Shown: positions 22,507 to 33,955 of the stretch, piece after piece
Position numbering within the stretch: position 1 is the stretch's first letter
Layout: each line of letters starts with the position of its first letter
DNA from: Prostheceraeus crozeri
Taxonomy: Eukaryota; Platyhelminthes; Polycladida; Euryleptidae
Length of the DNA: 64,000 bases
Direction: 5' to 3'
NCBI GenBank assembly: GCA_907163375.1
Contig: CAJQUW010000498.1
Span: 310,001 to 374,000, forward strand
Notes under the pieces: generated by a model
The model's database searches: none
The model's input: the letters and a program-made list of their open reading frames with translations, nothing else
What the model was told of the DNA's origin: nothing
Program-made: the position numbers and the translations under genes

Positions 22507-23531
22507 TACACTGTAAATCGCTCAATACCAATCACATACGAAGGATGCATACCAATATATTTTTTTGGTATATTTCTGTATTCTCTTGGTATATATTTGT
22601 ATGCTTTTCGTATGTTATTTCAAATGTGGTATGCTTTACATACTAAAGCCATACCAGCACAATGTTTAAAGAAATCATCAATCATCTCCAAAGTATCTTG
22701 ATTTCAGGACTTTTGTCATTAAAGATCACACTAATGTTACTACTGTTCTGCAAGTAGTGAGATAATGACATTCAAGAGTCATTCTTTCAATACTGAATTC
22801 GATTTTAATACACGTAAGTCTAAGGCATTTTATGAATAATCAATAAGATTTCAACCATCAACAATTGTGCATCATGTAATTTTGAAATAAGGCATATTAT
22901 CAATCCGAAATAAAAACACATTATAATTCATTAAACGCAAAAATAGTTATGTTTGAGATATATAAGTCAACATGATTGCACGAAAGATATCGTTTGAATG
23001 AATTGACGTTAATCAACTTGGCTCTTAAAGTAGAGCTAACTAAACGTCCTGTTAATGTTGCTAGACAAGTAGCAACAACGACAATCTCGCGGGCATATAA
23101 TTCACAATAAATCTAATCTAGTTAAATATCACTCTATCAAACAAAAAATATTCGCGACTGGTATTACTGAAAAAAGTTATTTGACAGTAGTATGTAATAC
23201 ACACATTTTTTTGCTATGTAACTTAAAGCTGCACATACCAAATGGGTACCAGATGCATACGAAGAAGGATGAATTTGCATCGGGTCTCGTACATAAAACA
23301 TACCAACAATTCGTATTTCAGTGTAAAACATCCAATCACAGATAGAATAGTTCGTATCGCTACATACCAATCACATACCAATCACATACGAAGGTAAATG
23401 AGATTTGGTATAAAAAATATACCAGATCTCTGTAAACATACGAGAATCTCGTATCAGATGTTAGTTTCAAATTGTATGTAATTTTGGTATATGTTTGTAT
23501 GTAATTTTCGTATCCAGCGATTTACAGTGTA
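22507..23531. mobile_element. non-autonomous TIR element flanked by TA, rich in CATAC/GTATG motifs
   Basis: The ends are perfect 16-bp inverted repeats, TACACTGTAAATCGCT (22507-22522 and the complement of 23516-23531), counting the flanking TA. Inside both ends are dense short motifs of the kinds CATACC, CATACG, GGTAT and CGTATG. The 20-mer ATACCAATCACATACGAAGG occurs near 22528 and again near 23375, in direct orientation. No transposase is encoded in its 1,025 bp. The TA ends suggest mobilisation by a Tc1/mariner-type transposase, but I cannot name the family. Confidence 0.85.
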
Positions 23532-23663
23532 GATAAGCAATCTATTAGTAATATTTTGAAATTTCAGCTGATTCATGGCAGTAAGTCCTAGACTATGTTG
23601 CTAAATAATCCAACTCCTGTCAAGAAACCTGGAAAAATTATGCTTTACAATTTACTTTACATT

Positions 23664-23822
23664 ATATTCACGCTCTCAACAGATGGTCTGGTGGCCTTGC
23701 GATTATAGGATGTGGTTGCAAATCCTCTAGCTCCAATGTCACTGGTTCAAATGTACCAAAGGCTGATGAGGCTCAGCAGGATGAAACACGTCTTGTAGTG
23801 GTTGCATCTGTTGAACTTTGAT
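23664..23822 (+). repeat. hammerhead-bearing SINE-like element, decayed copy (a)
   Basis: After ATTCACGCTCTCAACAGATGG comes a tRNA-like head with a degenerate A box (about 23691-23701) and a B box GGTTCAAAT (23744-23752). The ribozyme part follows: CTGATGA (23763-23769), a degraded stem II, GAAAC (23783-23787) and GTC (23790-23792). It closes with CATCTGTTGAA, complementary to the element's opening TTCAACAGATG-type start. Stem II and stem I no longer pair fully, so this copy is probably inactive as a ribozyme. See the better copy at 33955-34060. Confidence 0.7.
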
Positions 23823-25715
23823 AAATTGTGCTAAATGCACCTCTCTTTCTTCCAATGAAGACGATCAATGTTCGAGCATGCACATTCTCAGTTTTGGAAC
23901 AAATTGTTCCTATTGGGTGTCGAAATAAAGAGTTCGCAATATTTTGGTAATTCATGTTGAGACTGCAAAATAACAGAGCAGCAAGAAGAAAAACGCTTTC
24001 AATTGCGGAGTCAAAAACTTAAGTACACATATTAAGTATGAGTGCAGTCGCTTGGAAGATCTTGCATGTATATCATAGGAATGTAGTGGTGAGCAAGACA
24101 GATCAGAGCTGCACATGACACCGACAAGCTCAAACTGTGCATGATGACCATTTCATTACATCATCTGTATAATTAGTTCATTGTGTCTAATTAGGCTCTA
24201 ATTAAGTGCATAATCATGATTTCTGTGAACAAAGTGTCGCGCAGATAGATATGGTATTCGAAGAAATAACTTCTTTTTCGGCTCAAACTGAAATGAGTCA
24301 TCACTTCTTTGAAATCGAAAAATTCCGTTGTAATTTATCTTACTGATTTTTAAAGACAAAGTAAACAACACAAAAAATTCACTTGGAATAAATCAGAAGA
24401 TCTGTCCAATTTTATAGATTTATTCAACAATCAAGGGTTTCTATTGTTCAAATCAGTTTTGATGTCCCATGATCGAGATGTTTCTTTAAGTTGTTTGAGC
24501 ATACTGTTGAAAAGCAGCAATGTCATCGAACTACTTTCACTAGCCTAAATGCAATGTCAAGCTTTAGAAAAATAGAATGAGATGGTGCGAGGTCTGGTGG
24601 ATAGGGAGCATGCAGGGTATGAAAGAGAATGACAATCGACTTTTCGTCAGAAATCAACATGCTCATAGGCATCTGCATACACTGGACTGCTGTTAAGGTG
24701 TGAAGCCATTATACAAAGGTCTTTCTCGGAGCAGAGTATTCTCTGTGTCTGTTCAGAATTTTGAGGTATTTGATTTGATGAGCTGTCGAACCTTTTCCAG
24801 CAAATCCGTTGTGCACAATTCCGTAGATATCGAAACACAGATCAGAATTGTCATGATTTGCGATTGTGACATTCAAACCTTCGCTGGTTTCGGAAATGCT
24901 GGATAACATCTCTATGCTCCGCCTTCTTTTGTTTCCGAATCTTCAAGCAGGAATCATCCTAGAACTGACTCATCAGGTGCACGGTTTCAGAGGCACTTTT
25001 CGCCACTTTGTTGTTCACTGAAATTCTCTGTAGGCCATCTGATTCATGAGTTTCGACAAATTTCGCATCAGGCAATTAAATGAATATAATGGACAACGCG
25101 TCGGGAGATAATTTTGTCATCAGATGTAAAGTAGAACCCCCCCCCCCAAGGTTTTGGTTGAAAAGCTTTTTTAAATCAAAAGTCAAATCATATGGGCTTT
25201 CGGCTTCCAGAGCCTTCAAGCGCTCGATGGCAACCAAAATCGATGGTTGTGTCATGTAGTCTTAGTGAGTTTAAGCAATCAAATACACGTCATCACAGTT
25301 ATTCATTTACTTTCGGCTGTGACAATGGGACGTTCTACCTAAAAGCGCTTATTCTATTATGGTGTTGGAAGGAAGCGTCGTCCATAATTTGCTATTTGAT
25401 TTGAAGAATAAGTCAGAAGAGGGACTGACATTATTCGATGCACACTGCGTATAGTTATTGTATTGCTGTCTATTCCTCTAGCAAACCATCAACCATCAGC
25501 TGCTGTCGAACAATAGATCGAATATGATTGGCATTTGAGAGAGCGGAAGGAATCACCAGCAGACAATTTCAACTTCTGCTGACTTTGAGGTCAACTTGCT
25601 TATCGAGGTTTATAAAGACAACAGATGACACCAGCTGTGTTTTGTTAATAGCTTATAGCAGTCAGAGTAGGTACAAGAGATGTATGGTACAATTTTTTTA
25701 AAGGAAAAGTAGAAG
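23823..25715. other. no gene recognised
   Basis: AT-rich DNA. A run of 11 C residues lies at about 25137-25147. No coding segment is supported. Confidence 0.45.
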
Positions 25716-27637
25716 GGTATTCAATGAACCGTTGCATTCAAAAATTTTCAGAATTTTATCAATTTCATCATGAAATATATTCCAATTGCTGGCTACCGTA
25801 TATGCTCTACTCAGCATTCCAATAACCAGACCCCGGTGCCACGCTCTTGGACAGTTTGCTTCAAAATTTAATAGCACATTTGTGAACGTTTCTTTTCTAA
25901 AGATGCTAGTTTCCAAATTATTCGTAATATTTATTTTAACATCCAAGAATGCTATACTATTGCCTCTAATATCTACAGTAAATTTTAAATTTTTGTGTTG
26001 TCTATTTAAAAATTGGTGAAACCGTTCTACTTTCTTTATATCATCAAAAACGCAAATGCAATCATCTACATATCTTGCGTAATAAAGTGGACTGCATTCT
26101 TCATTCATCCAATTTTGTTCCATATGTGACAAAAATAGATTTGCGAGTGCAGGAGTAAGGGGGGAGCCCATACTTACACCATCTATCTGCTTAAACATTT
26201 GGTCATTAAATAAAAATTGACCACTCGTGGCAAACAGGCACAGTTTTTTAAATACATCCCTGCCAAACAAAGGCTCATTAGTTGAATTCTTATCATAGAC
26301 TAAATTAGCCGCCAGCTGAATTGTTTCATTTACAGGTATGTTCGTGAACAATGATTCAACATCATAGCTAATTAAAATATGTTTGTCATGAAAAAGTTCT
26401 TGATTTTTATTAATTTCTTCTATCAAGTGAGAGGTAGAATTCAACATATGTTACGAATTTATATGTGGTTTTATTAGATTATCTAAAATTTTTGCCAAAT
26501 TGTAACTTGCAGAGCCAATAGTACTTATTATTGGTCTCATAGGTTTGTTATCTTTGTGCACTTTCACCGTACCATAGAGCCTACCGGGCTCACAGCCAGA
26601 AGGACTAATAAACTTGTACGTTTTCTCATCAATATATCTACGCAAATACTTATAAATGTAACGATACAATCTGCCTTCCTCGGTTACTGTCGGATGTTTG
26701 CGAATGTCATCCTCATCATATTCAATTTTTTGGAATTTAGTTACGTCTTTTAAAATATCACTCATTTTTTTGTTGTACTCAAATGAGTTGACTATCACCA
26801 ATCCATTCCCCTTATCAAAGGAACACACTTTTATATCCTTGCGTTTCGCCAACTTTTCCAGTACTTTGTGGGTTTCACGATTGTATTTATCATTACATAT
26901 CTTTTTTCCAGCTTTAAAGAAGTGAGTTGCAGCTTCCTGAATTTCACGTTTTACCACTGGTGTTAAATTAAATTCATTTTCATTTTTAATGTTAACAGCA
27001 ATAACTTTTTCTAATTGGTATTTAATCTTATCATTACAAATATTTTTAGGAATCCCACTATGTTTAAAGCCAAACCTTAGTACTTCACGCTCTTTTAGGG
27101 TTAATTCATAGTTACTCAGATTAACATGGCAATCCGGAGATTTGATCCGATTATTTAACCATAACCGTTTTAGTTTGTCATTATGTTTATTTTCAACCTC
27201 CTTCAACTTAGGTTGAATACTACGTATCACTGTCAGTTTTAAGACCACAAGTCTAAACCAGGACAATTGATCCTTAATTTTGCAAGTAATGTCATCAATT
27301 TGTTTGATGTTATTTTTAACCATTTTTTGTACATATTTAAATGTACTTAAATGTACTTTAATGTATTTTAACTTGGATGTTAAAATAAATATTACGAATA
27401 ACTTGGAAACTAGCATCTTTAGAAAAGAAACGTTCACAAATGTGCTATTAAATTTTGAAGCAAACTGTCCAAGAGCGTGGCACCGGGGTCTGGTTATTGG
27501 AATGCTGAGTAGAGCATATACGGTAGCCAGCAATTGTAATATATTTCATGATGAAATTGATAAAATTCTGAAAATTTTTGAATGCAATGGTTATACTAAG
27601 AACTTTGTTCTTAAAATTGTTTCGGTATTCAATGAAC
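25716..27637 (-). mobile_element. Penelope-like retroelement insertion with inverted ends
   Basis: The 14-mer GGTATTCAATGAAC occurs at 25716-25729 and 27624-27637 and looks like a target-site duplication. Between the copies lies a minus-strand Penelope reverse transcriptase (25730 to about 27323). Next to its 5' end is a plus-strand segment (about 27376-27623) that repeats the C-terminal coding part in inverted orientation. The two inverted arms, about 210-230 bp, are nearly identical. Complex ends with partial inverted or tandem copies are typical of Penelope elements. The GIY-YIG endonuclease found in many of them is not present. Confidence 0.85.
25735..27323 (-). pseudogene. Penelope-like element reverse transcriptase
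   Basis: The frame runs from an ATG at 27323 (MVKNNIKQIDDI) and is interrupted once by a stop near the middle. The N-terminal part has the family's LWLNNRIKSPD segment. The centre has SFDKGNGLVIV and GRLYGTVKVHKDNKPMRPI (fingers), and the C-terminal part has ISYDVESLFTNIPV (motif A), GVSMGSPLTPALANLFL (motif B), YYARYVDD (motif C, catalytic aspartates) and FLDVKI. This order and the SYDVxSLFTNIP and YVDD forms identify a Penelope-type, telomerase-related reverse transcriptase and not a LINE. The protein is cut off soon after LKIFECNG, where its sequence meets the flanking direct repeat. Apart from the single interruption the catalytic residues look intact, suggesting a fairly young insertion. 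Confidence 0.9.
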
Positions 27638-27656
27638 ATCGTGCTCACTATTAACG
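27376..27656 (+). repeat. inverted Penelope fragment (C-terminal RT end)
   Basis: The plus-strand frame reads DVKINITNNLETSIFRKE onward to a stop at about 27654. It duplicates, in opposite orientation, the region at 25737-25950 with very few changes. It extends about 20 codons further (NGYTKNFVLKIVSVF) than the minus-strand copy does. It forms the second arm of the element's terminal inverted repeat. Confidence 0.85.
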
Positions 27657-29645
27657 GCCACCACTGATGATAAATATTTATGACGCATGGTTTAATTGAT
27701 TATTGATATGTGAAAAATCATTTTTTATGCTGTAATTCTGTTTATGTACCATCAGTGAGTAAGCTTCGGGTCCTATCAAACCTGAAGTTGAAATCTGAGT
27801 CAAAATAGCAGGATTGTGCATTTGGGTTAGCACTCTTTCAATAGACAAATTCGTGTTCCAAAGATAATCTGGAATTACCGTAATTCACATCTGTATAATA
27901 AATGAGCTGCTGTTGACTTTCACATGCAACGGAGATAATGCCGAACACAGTCGTCTTTTTCCTCGAATCTGTACTGTATTTTCTAATGACTGATATCAGG
28001 AAGGTCTACCTGCCGCCCATAACATCAATAATTCGTACGACATTAGAAGAGAAAGGGTTTTCGCAAGTCAACATGAGGTTGAATGATGCGTGAGCCAAGA
28101 AATATTGGCAATCCCACTCATGAAATTCTTATGCCGACGAAGCACAGAGCATTGGGTTGAAGAAAAAAGAAGGATGAAAATGAATCTGTCTTGATTCAAT
28201 CAATTTGAGATTTGGTAATGAAGAATATTTTCGTCATCATACTGAGCAGACTAAATGCTCATTAACTCTCTCATTGATGTGAGGGTAGAGGGTAAACATG
28301 ACTTGGAGTGATTCCACTTATAGCGCTACATTAATGTTTTATGAGAGAAGAGGACCTCGTCATAGTCATTCAAAAAGGCAATAGTTGGTATTTTCGTACA
28401 CTGTCTGTTGGATAGTGAAGCAGTCATGTGAAAATAATTGCAAATCTTCTTGATTCTTTCCTTTTAAAGGTGTAGACCTGCTCTCATTGCATTTACAAAG
28501 GGGACATAAGACATCCAATAGTTGCTATGACAAGAAAATTCAAGAATGACATGAATTTCAACTATAGTCATCTGTGAATGTGACATTAATAAACTCGATA
28601 CTACTTTGATATAAAGAATTAGAACCACAGAATTAGATTGTTTAAGCGTGTCAGTTTACTAAAAACTGATTCAAAATGATGGCAAAAAGTAACTTGCTAA
28701 GCGGGCAAAAAAGTATTTTTGCTGTATTACAGGAATAGGAAAAACAATCGTGTGGATTGCTGTGAATTCCTTCTAAATGCTCCAATCTCGACGAACTTGA
28801 CATCGTCTGTATTTCCTTGTTCAGAAGTCCAGCTTGAATGTCTGAAAGTTAGCACATATAGGAGTGCTTATTGTTCGATGGCTATGGTATTACGTCAGCA
28901 GATTGTGCCATTTCATTAGCACTACAAGATGCGAAGTTTCCCTTCTGGACCAACAGATGAAGAGGGTGCCTGTGAAAGTGAGTGATTAGAACGGACGTAC
29001 ATTGAAAACAATATTACACCTTGGAAACGCGTTGCCATGACAACAGTATTAGAAGATGGAGGCTTCCTGTGACTGATATTGGCTAGGTATCCTCATAGAT
29101 AACCGACACTCTATGGTATTTACGGGCAGAATTCTACATAGCTTAAGTAGAAGAAAAGTCAAAAAGTTGATGTGTTAAAACGGTTACATTTCTTTATCTC
29201 ATAGTCACTTGGAAGAATGTGAAATGAGGCAGGTTATAGATAACTTCAATAAAAATGCTCTATAATTTTGTCGAAATTCAAAAATCATACATTATATTAT
29301 CCAAAAGTCTATTAAAAGCCTGATTCAATGTCAACAATCAAAAATTTGCATTTTGTGTTATTCCTTTTGTGGACATCAGGAAATAAAATTACCAGGATTA
29401 CATAATTTTCAAATATACTGACCACAACGAAACAGACATGACATAAATAGTCTACCAAATTAACAAATGAAACAAGACCTTTCACATGCCATAACGTTTT
29501 TTGGTATAGAACTTCTCTTTCAATCAAAAAGATGTGTTTTTAGCGATAATTTTGTGATGAATCTTATTCATGGTGCTCTTCTTGTATATTCACGCAATCT
29601 TGACTTCCTTTACTCATTTGATAAGTGATGGATAGATTGTGCTGT
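27657..29645. other. no gene recognised
   Basis: AT-rich non-coding DNA on both strands; short chance frames only. Confidence 0.45.
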
Positions 29646-29849
29646 CAGGGCACACTCGATAAAGCATGAGCCATAAGCCGCAAATTGAGTTCCAACACGT
29701 AAGTTTCAATGAGAACCGGCGTGCAGAATAAGCCATAAACTGTAATCAATAAGCCACAAGCCATAAGCTATTTGCCATAAGTCACTAGCCGTCACGCGGT
29801 TGGGAATCCTTGGGCGATTACCTTCAATAGAACAGACGTTATGATATAA

Positions 29850-29935
29850 CACTAGGTGACATGCCACGCGTGATTACGGAACACCCCAAACATCCTTGGT
29901 TAAGGACATTCTATGACACATCTATGAGGACATTC
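29850..29935 (+). repeat. solo end of the CACTAGGTGAC MITE
   Basis: The sequence CACTAGGTGACATGCCACGC and about 65 bp after it (TTACGGAACACCCCAAACAT) repeat the left end of the MITE at 30087. No partner end is near, so this is a truncated copy or a relic of an earlier insertion. Confidence 0.75.
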
Positions 29936-30086
29936 TGCAATGATACAAGCATATAACCAAATAATTTTGGAAGAATAATGTTTGCTGCACGAGCTGTACT
30001 TTCAATGGATGTGAACAAGCAGTACCTTAATAAACATCATCTAAATTCAAGCAGAATTCAAGCTTCCTTTCACTGCATTCAAACTT

Positions 30087-30546
30087 CACTAGGTGACATG
30101 CCACGCGTGATTCACGCGTAATTACGGAACACCCCAAACATCCGTGGTTAAAGACATTCTATTCTTCTACCCGCGTACATACGCGCTGCACTAAGAGTCA
30201 GAAATCACTTGATCTGATGCTGTTAAAACATGGGAAATGTTTATGAATACGCCCGGGCGAGCGTTTATAGTTTGCGCGTCGTCCACGGTTGTCTGCGCTG
30301 CCGCTTGAACCACGGATGAACCGCTAAGCATGTTCTGTCTTCCCTGAGCATGAAATTGAGGTCCTATCACATTGCATGCAGACACATGAGACGCAAAGTC
30401 TATATAACAGGACTGCCAACTATGCTAGCTTATATAAGAGATATTGCAACAATATCCCGCATAGCCACGGATGTTTGGGGTCATGTGTAATTACGCGTGG
30501 TTCACGAGTGAATTACGCGTGATTGAGCGTGGCATGTCACCTAGTG
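30087..30546. mobile_element. MITE with CACTAGGTGACATGCCACGC inverted ends
   Basis: The 460-bp unit begins CACTAGGTGACATGCCACGC and ends with its complement (GTGGCATGTCACCTAGTG). The inverted similarity extends inward about 80 bp through TTACGCGTGA-type repeats to CCAAACATCCGTGG / CCACGGATGTTTGG. No transposase frame is present. It sits inside the AAGCCATAAGC element, so it inserted later. Confidence 0.85.
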
Positions 30547-30929
30547 AACGCTTTATTCTTAATGCTTTTGCTATATGCTCTTGCAAAAATTAGAAGAGTA
30601 TCACATATTTTCTTCTTCTTCTGCCTGCCTGTATTATCTGTCATGAGAAAAAATATTGTGAAATTGACATATGACTGATGACTTATGGCTACAGCTTGCG
30701 GCTTAGGGCTTCTTGCTTATGACTTATGGAGGATTGTGACGTGGCTTGCGAACGATGGCCGATGGCTTATTCTGTGTACCTCCGATCTAGCAGTTTGTCA
30801 TCAGTAAATGACGAATCTTTAACATGTTTCTACAGTTTTGTATGATTTCAGTCAGCAAGTATCATGAACGAAGACTAGATGGCAAAATTCCAATAAACTG
30901 ATTTTCTGTGTTTCATTGAAGAGGAATGA

Positions 30930-31095
30930 GCAATAGAGAGAGAGAGAGAGACAGTTTCTTTCATTTGAATATTACAGCCGCTGAGGATTTCTTGTGTCAT
31001 GCCATGCCCTAAACAGTCGAACCCGAGACCTCTCACTACTCTTACCCCGATAATTGGCTTGTCAGCAACAACTGTTTTATTGCGCCATGATTAAT
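30930..31095 (-). repeat. tRNA-derived SINE with (TC)n tail
   Basis: On the minus strand a degenerate A box (TGGCGCAATAAAACAG, about 31075-31090) precedes a good B box in GGTCTCGGGTTCGACTG (31014-31030). A body of about 60 bp ends in a pure TC dinucleotide run (complement of the GA run at about 30933-30952). Promoter boxes followed by a body and a simple-repeat tail are the hallmarks of a SINE. Confidence 0.65.
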
Positions 31096-31369
31096 ATTTC
31101 CTCCAGCAAGAGAAATCTTTCAAGCATATTGTAAATTACGTCAATCGATTGTCTAACACACGATAAAACGTCTCAAAAACATTATTTAATCTATTGTGAG
31201 TTAACATTCAGAAAAAAATCTGAAAAATGAATCTGTCTTGTCATCCTGCTCTTTTAACAGTGTTTTCTCTAGTTAAATATGTTAAAGATGATATCAAGCA
31301 AACAATTTTCGCTACTCACTTTTGAGAGCGATTATTGAATTTTTGCACCATAATGAAGTGTCGTCCGAC

Positions 31370-32030
31370 AACAGAAATGATGGTATGCAGCAGAAGAAGC
31401 CAGAATTGTCGACAGGGATGGACAGGAGCTAAAGCAAGTCGAAGCTTTCAAATACCCCGGGAGTGACCTTGGGTGAAACAGGAAGATCAGAGTTGGCGGT
31501 GAGGGCACAATTTAAGCTGCGTGGAATAAATGGAGAGAAGTGAGCGGAGTCATAGCGGACAAGAGGATGCCAAGGAAGCTGAAAGTCAATATCTACAAGA
31601 CAGTCGTGAGACCAGTGCTAATGTATGGAGCGGAAGTGTGGAAGATGAGGAAGAAGGAGACGATGATGCTGGAGACAACAGAAATGAAAATGCTGAGACG
31701 GATTAGAGGTGTTACGATAAGAAACAGACTGACGAGTGAACAGATCCGCAGGGAGCTTGGAGTGGCCAGCATCTGCAAAAAGACAAGAGCAACACACTTA
31801 AGATGGTATGGACACCTCATGCGGATGGAGGTCGACAATCCTGTTAAAGTGGTGAATGAAATAGAGGTGAACGGAACCCGAAGGAGAAGACGTCCGTGCA
31901 GGCGATGGCGGAATAATATTCAGGAAGATGCGACCAAAGTTGGACTCGACGACAGAAGACGTTGGAGAAGCATGACACATGCCCCCAACCCGGCTAACTA
32001 GCTGGAACAGGAGGAAGAAGAAGAATGAAG
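31370..32030 (+). pseudogene. RTE-type LINE 3' fragment (end of polymerase and tail)
   Basis: The region reads first as ELKQVEAFKYPGSDLG (about 31430-31475) and AAWNKWREVSG (about 31517-31550), then in one open frame from 31540 to the stop at 31999-32001. That frame contains KRMPRKLKVNIYKTVVRPVL, YGAEVW, LGVASICKKTRATHLRWYGH and a basic RRRRRPCRRWRNNI tail. These are the thumb and C-terminal motifs of RTE-clade polymerases. Stops in the first part and the absence of the palm show a 5'-truncated dead copy. The 3' end is a GAA-rich simple repeat (about 32008-32027), as expected for an RTE tail. Confidence 0.88.
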
Positions 32031-32665
32031 TGAAGTGTTGTCTGAGATATGCAGCGAAACTCAGCGCAGTACTTATCAATTGGATCAAAGCGCAATGAAG
32101 TGTCCAGCAATCGCAGCGCAGCTCCGAGCTGTGCCCATCAATTTCATCAATGCGTAGAAGGGCAGTGGGGCATCTAACCACAAGTCCGACTTTTCGCTTT
32201 GTTTAAGTTAGTGAGACTAGTGAACAACAGCTGTTTGCTGATAGTAATTTGAGCCGCTCGGCTATGCGCTGATTGCTAGCTCTTTAGAAGAAGCAAATTA
32301 CTGAAATATGTAGCAGTTGCAGATTCTTGGCGTAAGGCGATTTATTGCAACTCATTTTATCAAAATGTCTTTATATATAAAGAGAAATGATAATAGTTGT
32401 GAATATTTGCAAAGTACATTGATGCACTGTTGTTAACTTCCTATTGTCATTCATGGGAAACCGAGCCGCCACCGCTTAGGTGTCGTTGTCATGTAAACAA
32501 TTAAACACATGTCCCCGATGCACTATTGTTTTCAATATCTCTATCCTTTCTAGTCCTTTATTATTAAAGAATGTCGGATTTTTGTGCATCTACACAACTC
32601 CGAGAAGTGCATGTCAATTTTATCAATGCGTACAGAAGCTTCTAAGATTTGCAGCGAAACTAAAG
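32031..32665 (+). repeat. repeat C copy flanked by local duplications
   Basis: Positions 32191-32310 match repeat C at 9988-10112. On either side are two related short segments: CTCCGAG followed by TCAATTT(C/T)ATCAATGCGTA at about 32130-32158 and 32597-32630, and GCAGCGAAACT at about 32050 and 32652. This suggests remnants of one longer repeat unit broken and partly duplicated here. Confidence 0.5.
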
Positions 32666-33940
32666 TTATTACAGGATGTGATATGTGAAAATAGAAAACC
32701 ATGTTAATGGCAGCTATGGTGAACTACCGAAACTACTCTGTCATAAATCGATGCCAAATCCAAAAATATTTCCCGTTGTTGTTTGGAGTTGTCTGAGACC
32801 CCCGGGGATTCTATGAATGTCAATGCTACTGAGGAAGGAAGAAATGCTGACGCAAATGAATTTTGGGATGGAACACGTTCGGCTTCGTTCGATGGAGTCT
32901 CTCGAAAGCGGAAGAGGAGTAAATAATGGACTAAATCCTCATAGAACGCAGTGAGTTTGAGCCTTTTAAGATGAAAATACGTTTTGTGCAAGATGGCGCA
33001 TATCTACTCAAATGTCTAAAATTGTATCACTTCAAGTAGTTTCCACAATATATTCATGGAGCATCACAACTTGCAACAATATTTTGATACTGATTCATAG
33101 CTTTGTACAGTAAAATCAAAATTAATAATTAAATATGAAAACTGAATCAGTTCTAAGAGAAGAATATCATAACAGATTCTTGATTGCAACAATCAATTAA
33201 TGGAAGTGCGATTATTTTGTGGAAACTCCTGAAATGAGAGATTAAGGGATCTTAAATTTAGTCATTGCGCAAAGGAAGTACGCAATATGGGAAACGAAAT
33301 CATGCCCTTCCTGCTTCACTACCATTTCGATACGGATGTATATTGTGGTGATGAACATGCACAATTACGGCATAAAGTCTTACATGTACATATCTTTCAT
33401 CATTAATTAAATTTTTGCACATCAGTTAGGATTGTGAAGATATTAATGATTAAATATTTCGAAACAATGAATATCGGTAGAAGTGTCTAGTGGCTGGGTA
33501 GCTTAATTCTCCAAGCACTTGAAATCATGCTGTAGAACCATTTACGCCATATGGTGAGAGAAATGCACCAGTGCGTGTTGTCAGAAAGTAAAAAAATTAT
33601 ATTGAAGAATGAAACTATTCTTAATAAAGGAATTTGTCTCTTAATGCTTGACAGGGTTGCAGGTAATTGGTTTCCAACATTGCTTCCCATTTCTGTAACA
33701 CAATGTTTTATAGTTTGAAGTTTGAGAATGACAAATATCATCCTTCATCAATTCAATTTCCATAGATCTGCCGACACATCCAGTGATCAGCTTACTCATG
33801 CCCTCACATCATATCATGTCTTCTATCAAGGTTATCGGGCACAAATCGGAAATTTCTAATCTATGCCCGCCAATTTCAATGTATTTTCAATGGAGCTGCA
33901 AGTTCTGTTCTGTTTTTATGTCCTACGTTTTCCTACGTTT
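32666..33940. other. no gene recognised
   Basis: AT-rich non-coding DNA. Confidence 0.45.
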
Positions 33941-33941
33941 G

Positions 33942-33955
33942 ATATATATATATAT
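33942..33955. repeat. (AT)n run next to the hammerhead element
   Basis: A short TA dinucleotide run follows the 3' end of the minus-strand hammerhead-bearing element. It may be the element's simple-repeat tail. Confidence 0.6.

Larger units (their letters stand above)
29660..30777. mobile_element. non-autonomous element with AAGCCATAAGC subterminal repeats, invaded by a MITE
   Basis: The left part (about 29660-29800) contains several AGCCATAAGC or AAGCCACAAGCC units. The right part (about 30670-30777) contains their reverse complements (GCTTATGACTTATGG, GGCTTATTCTGTG). The arms align imperfectly as a long inverted repeat. The middle is occupied by the separate TIR element at 30087-30546 and by a solo end at 29850-29935. 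Exact termini and target duplication are unclear. Confidence 0.6.

Noticed and set aside
25786-26019. plus-strand protein MLATVYALLSIPITRPRCHA and its minus-strand twin at 27.5 kb
   Set aside because: Both are antisense readings of the Penelope inverted arms, not genes.
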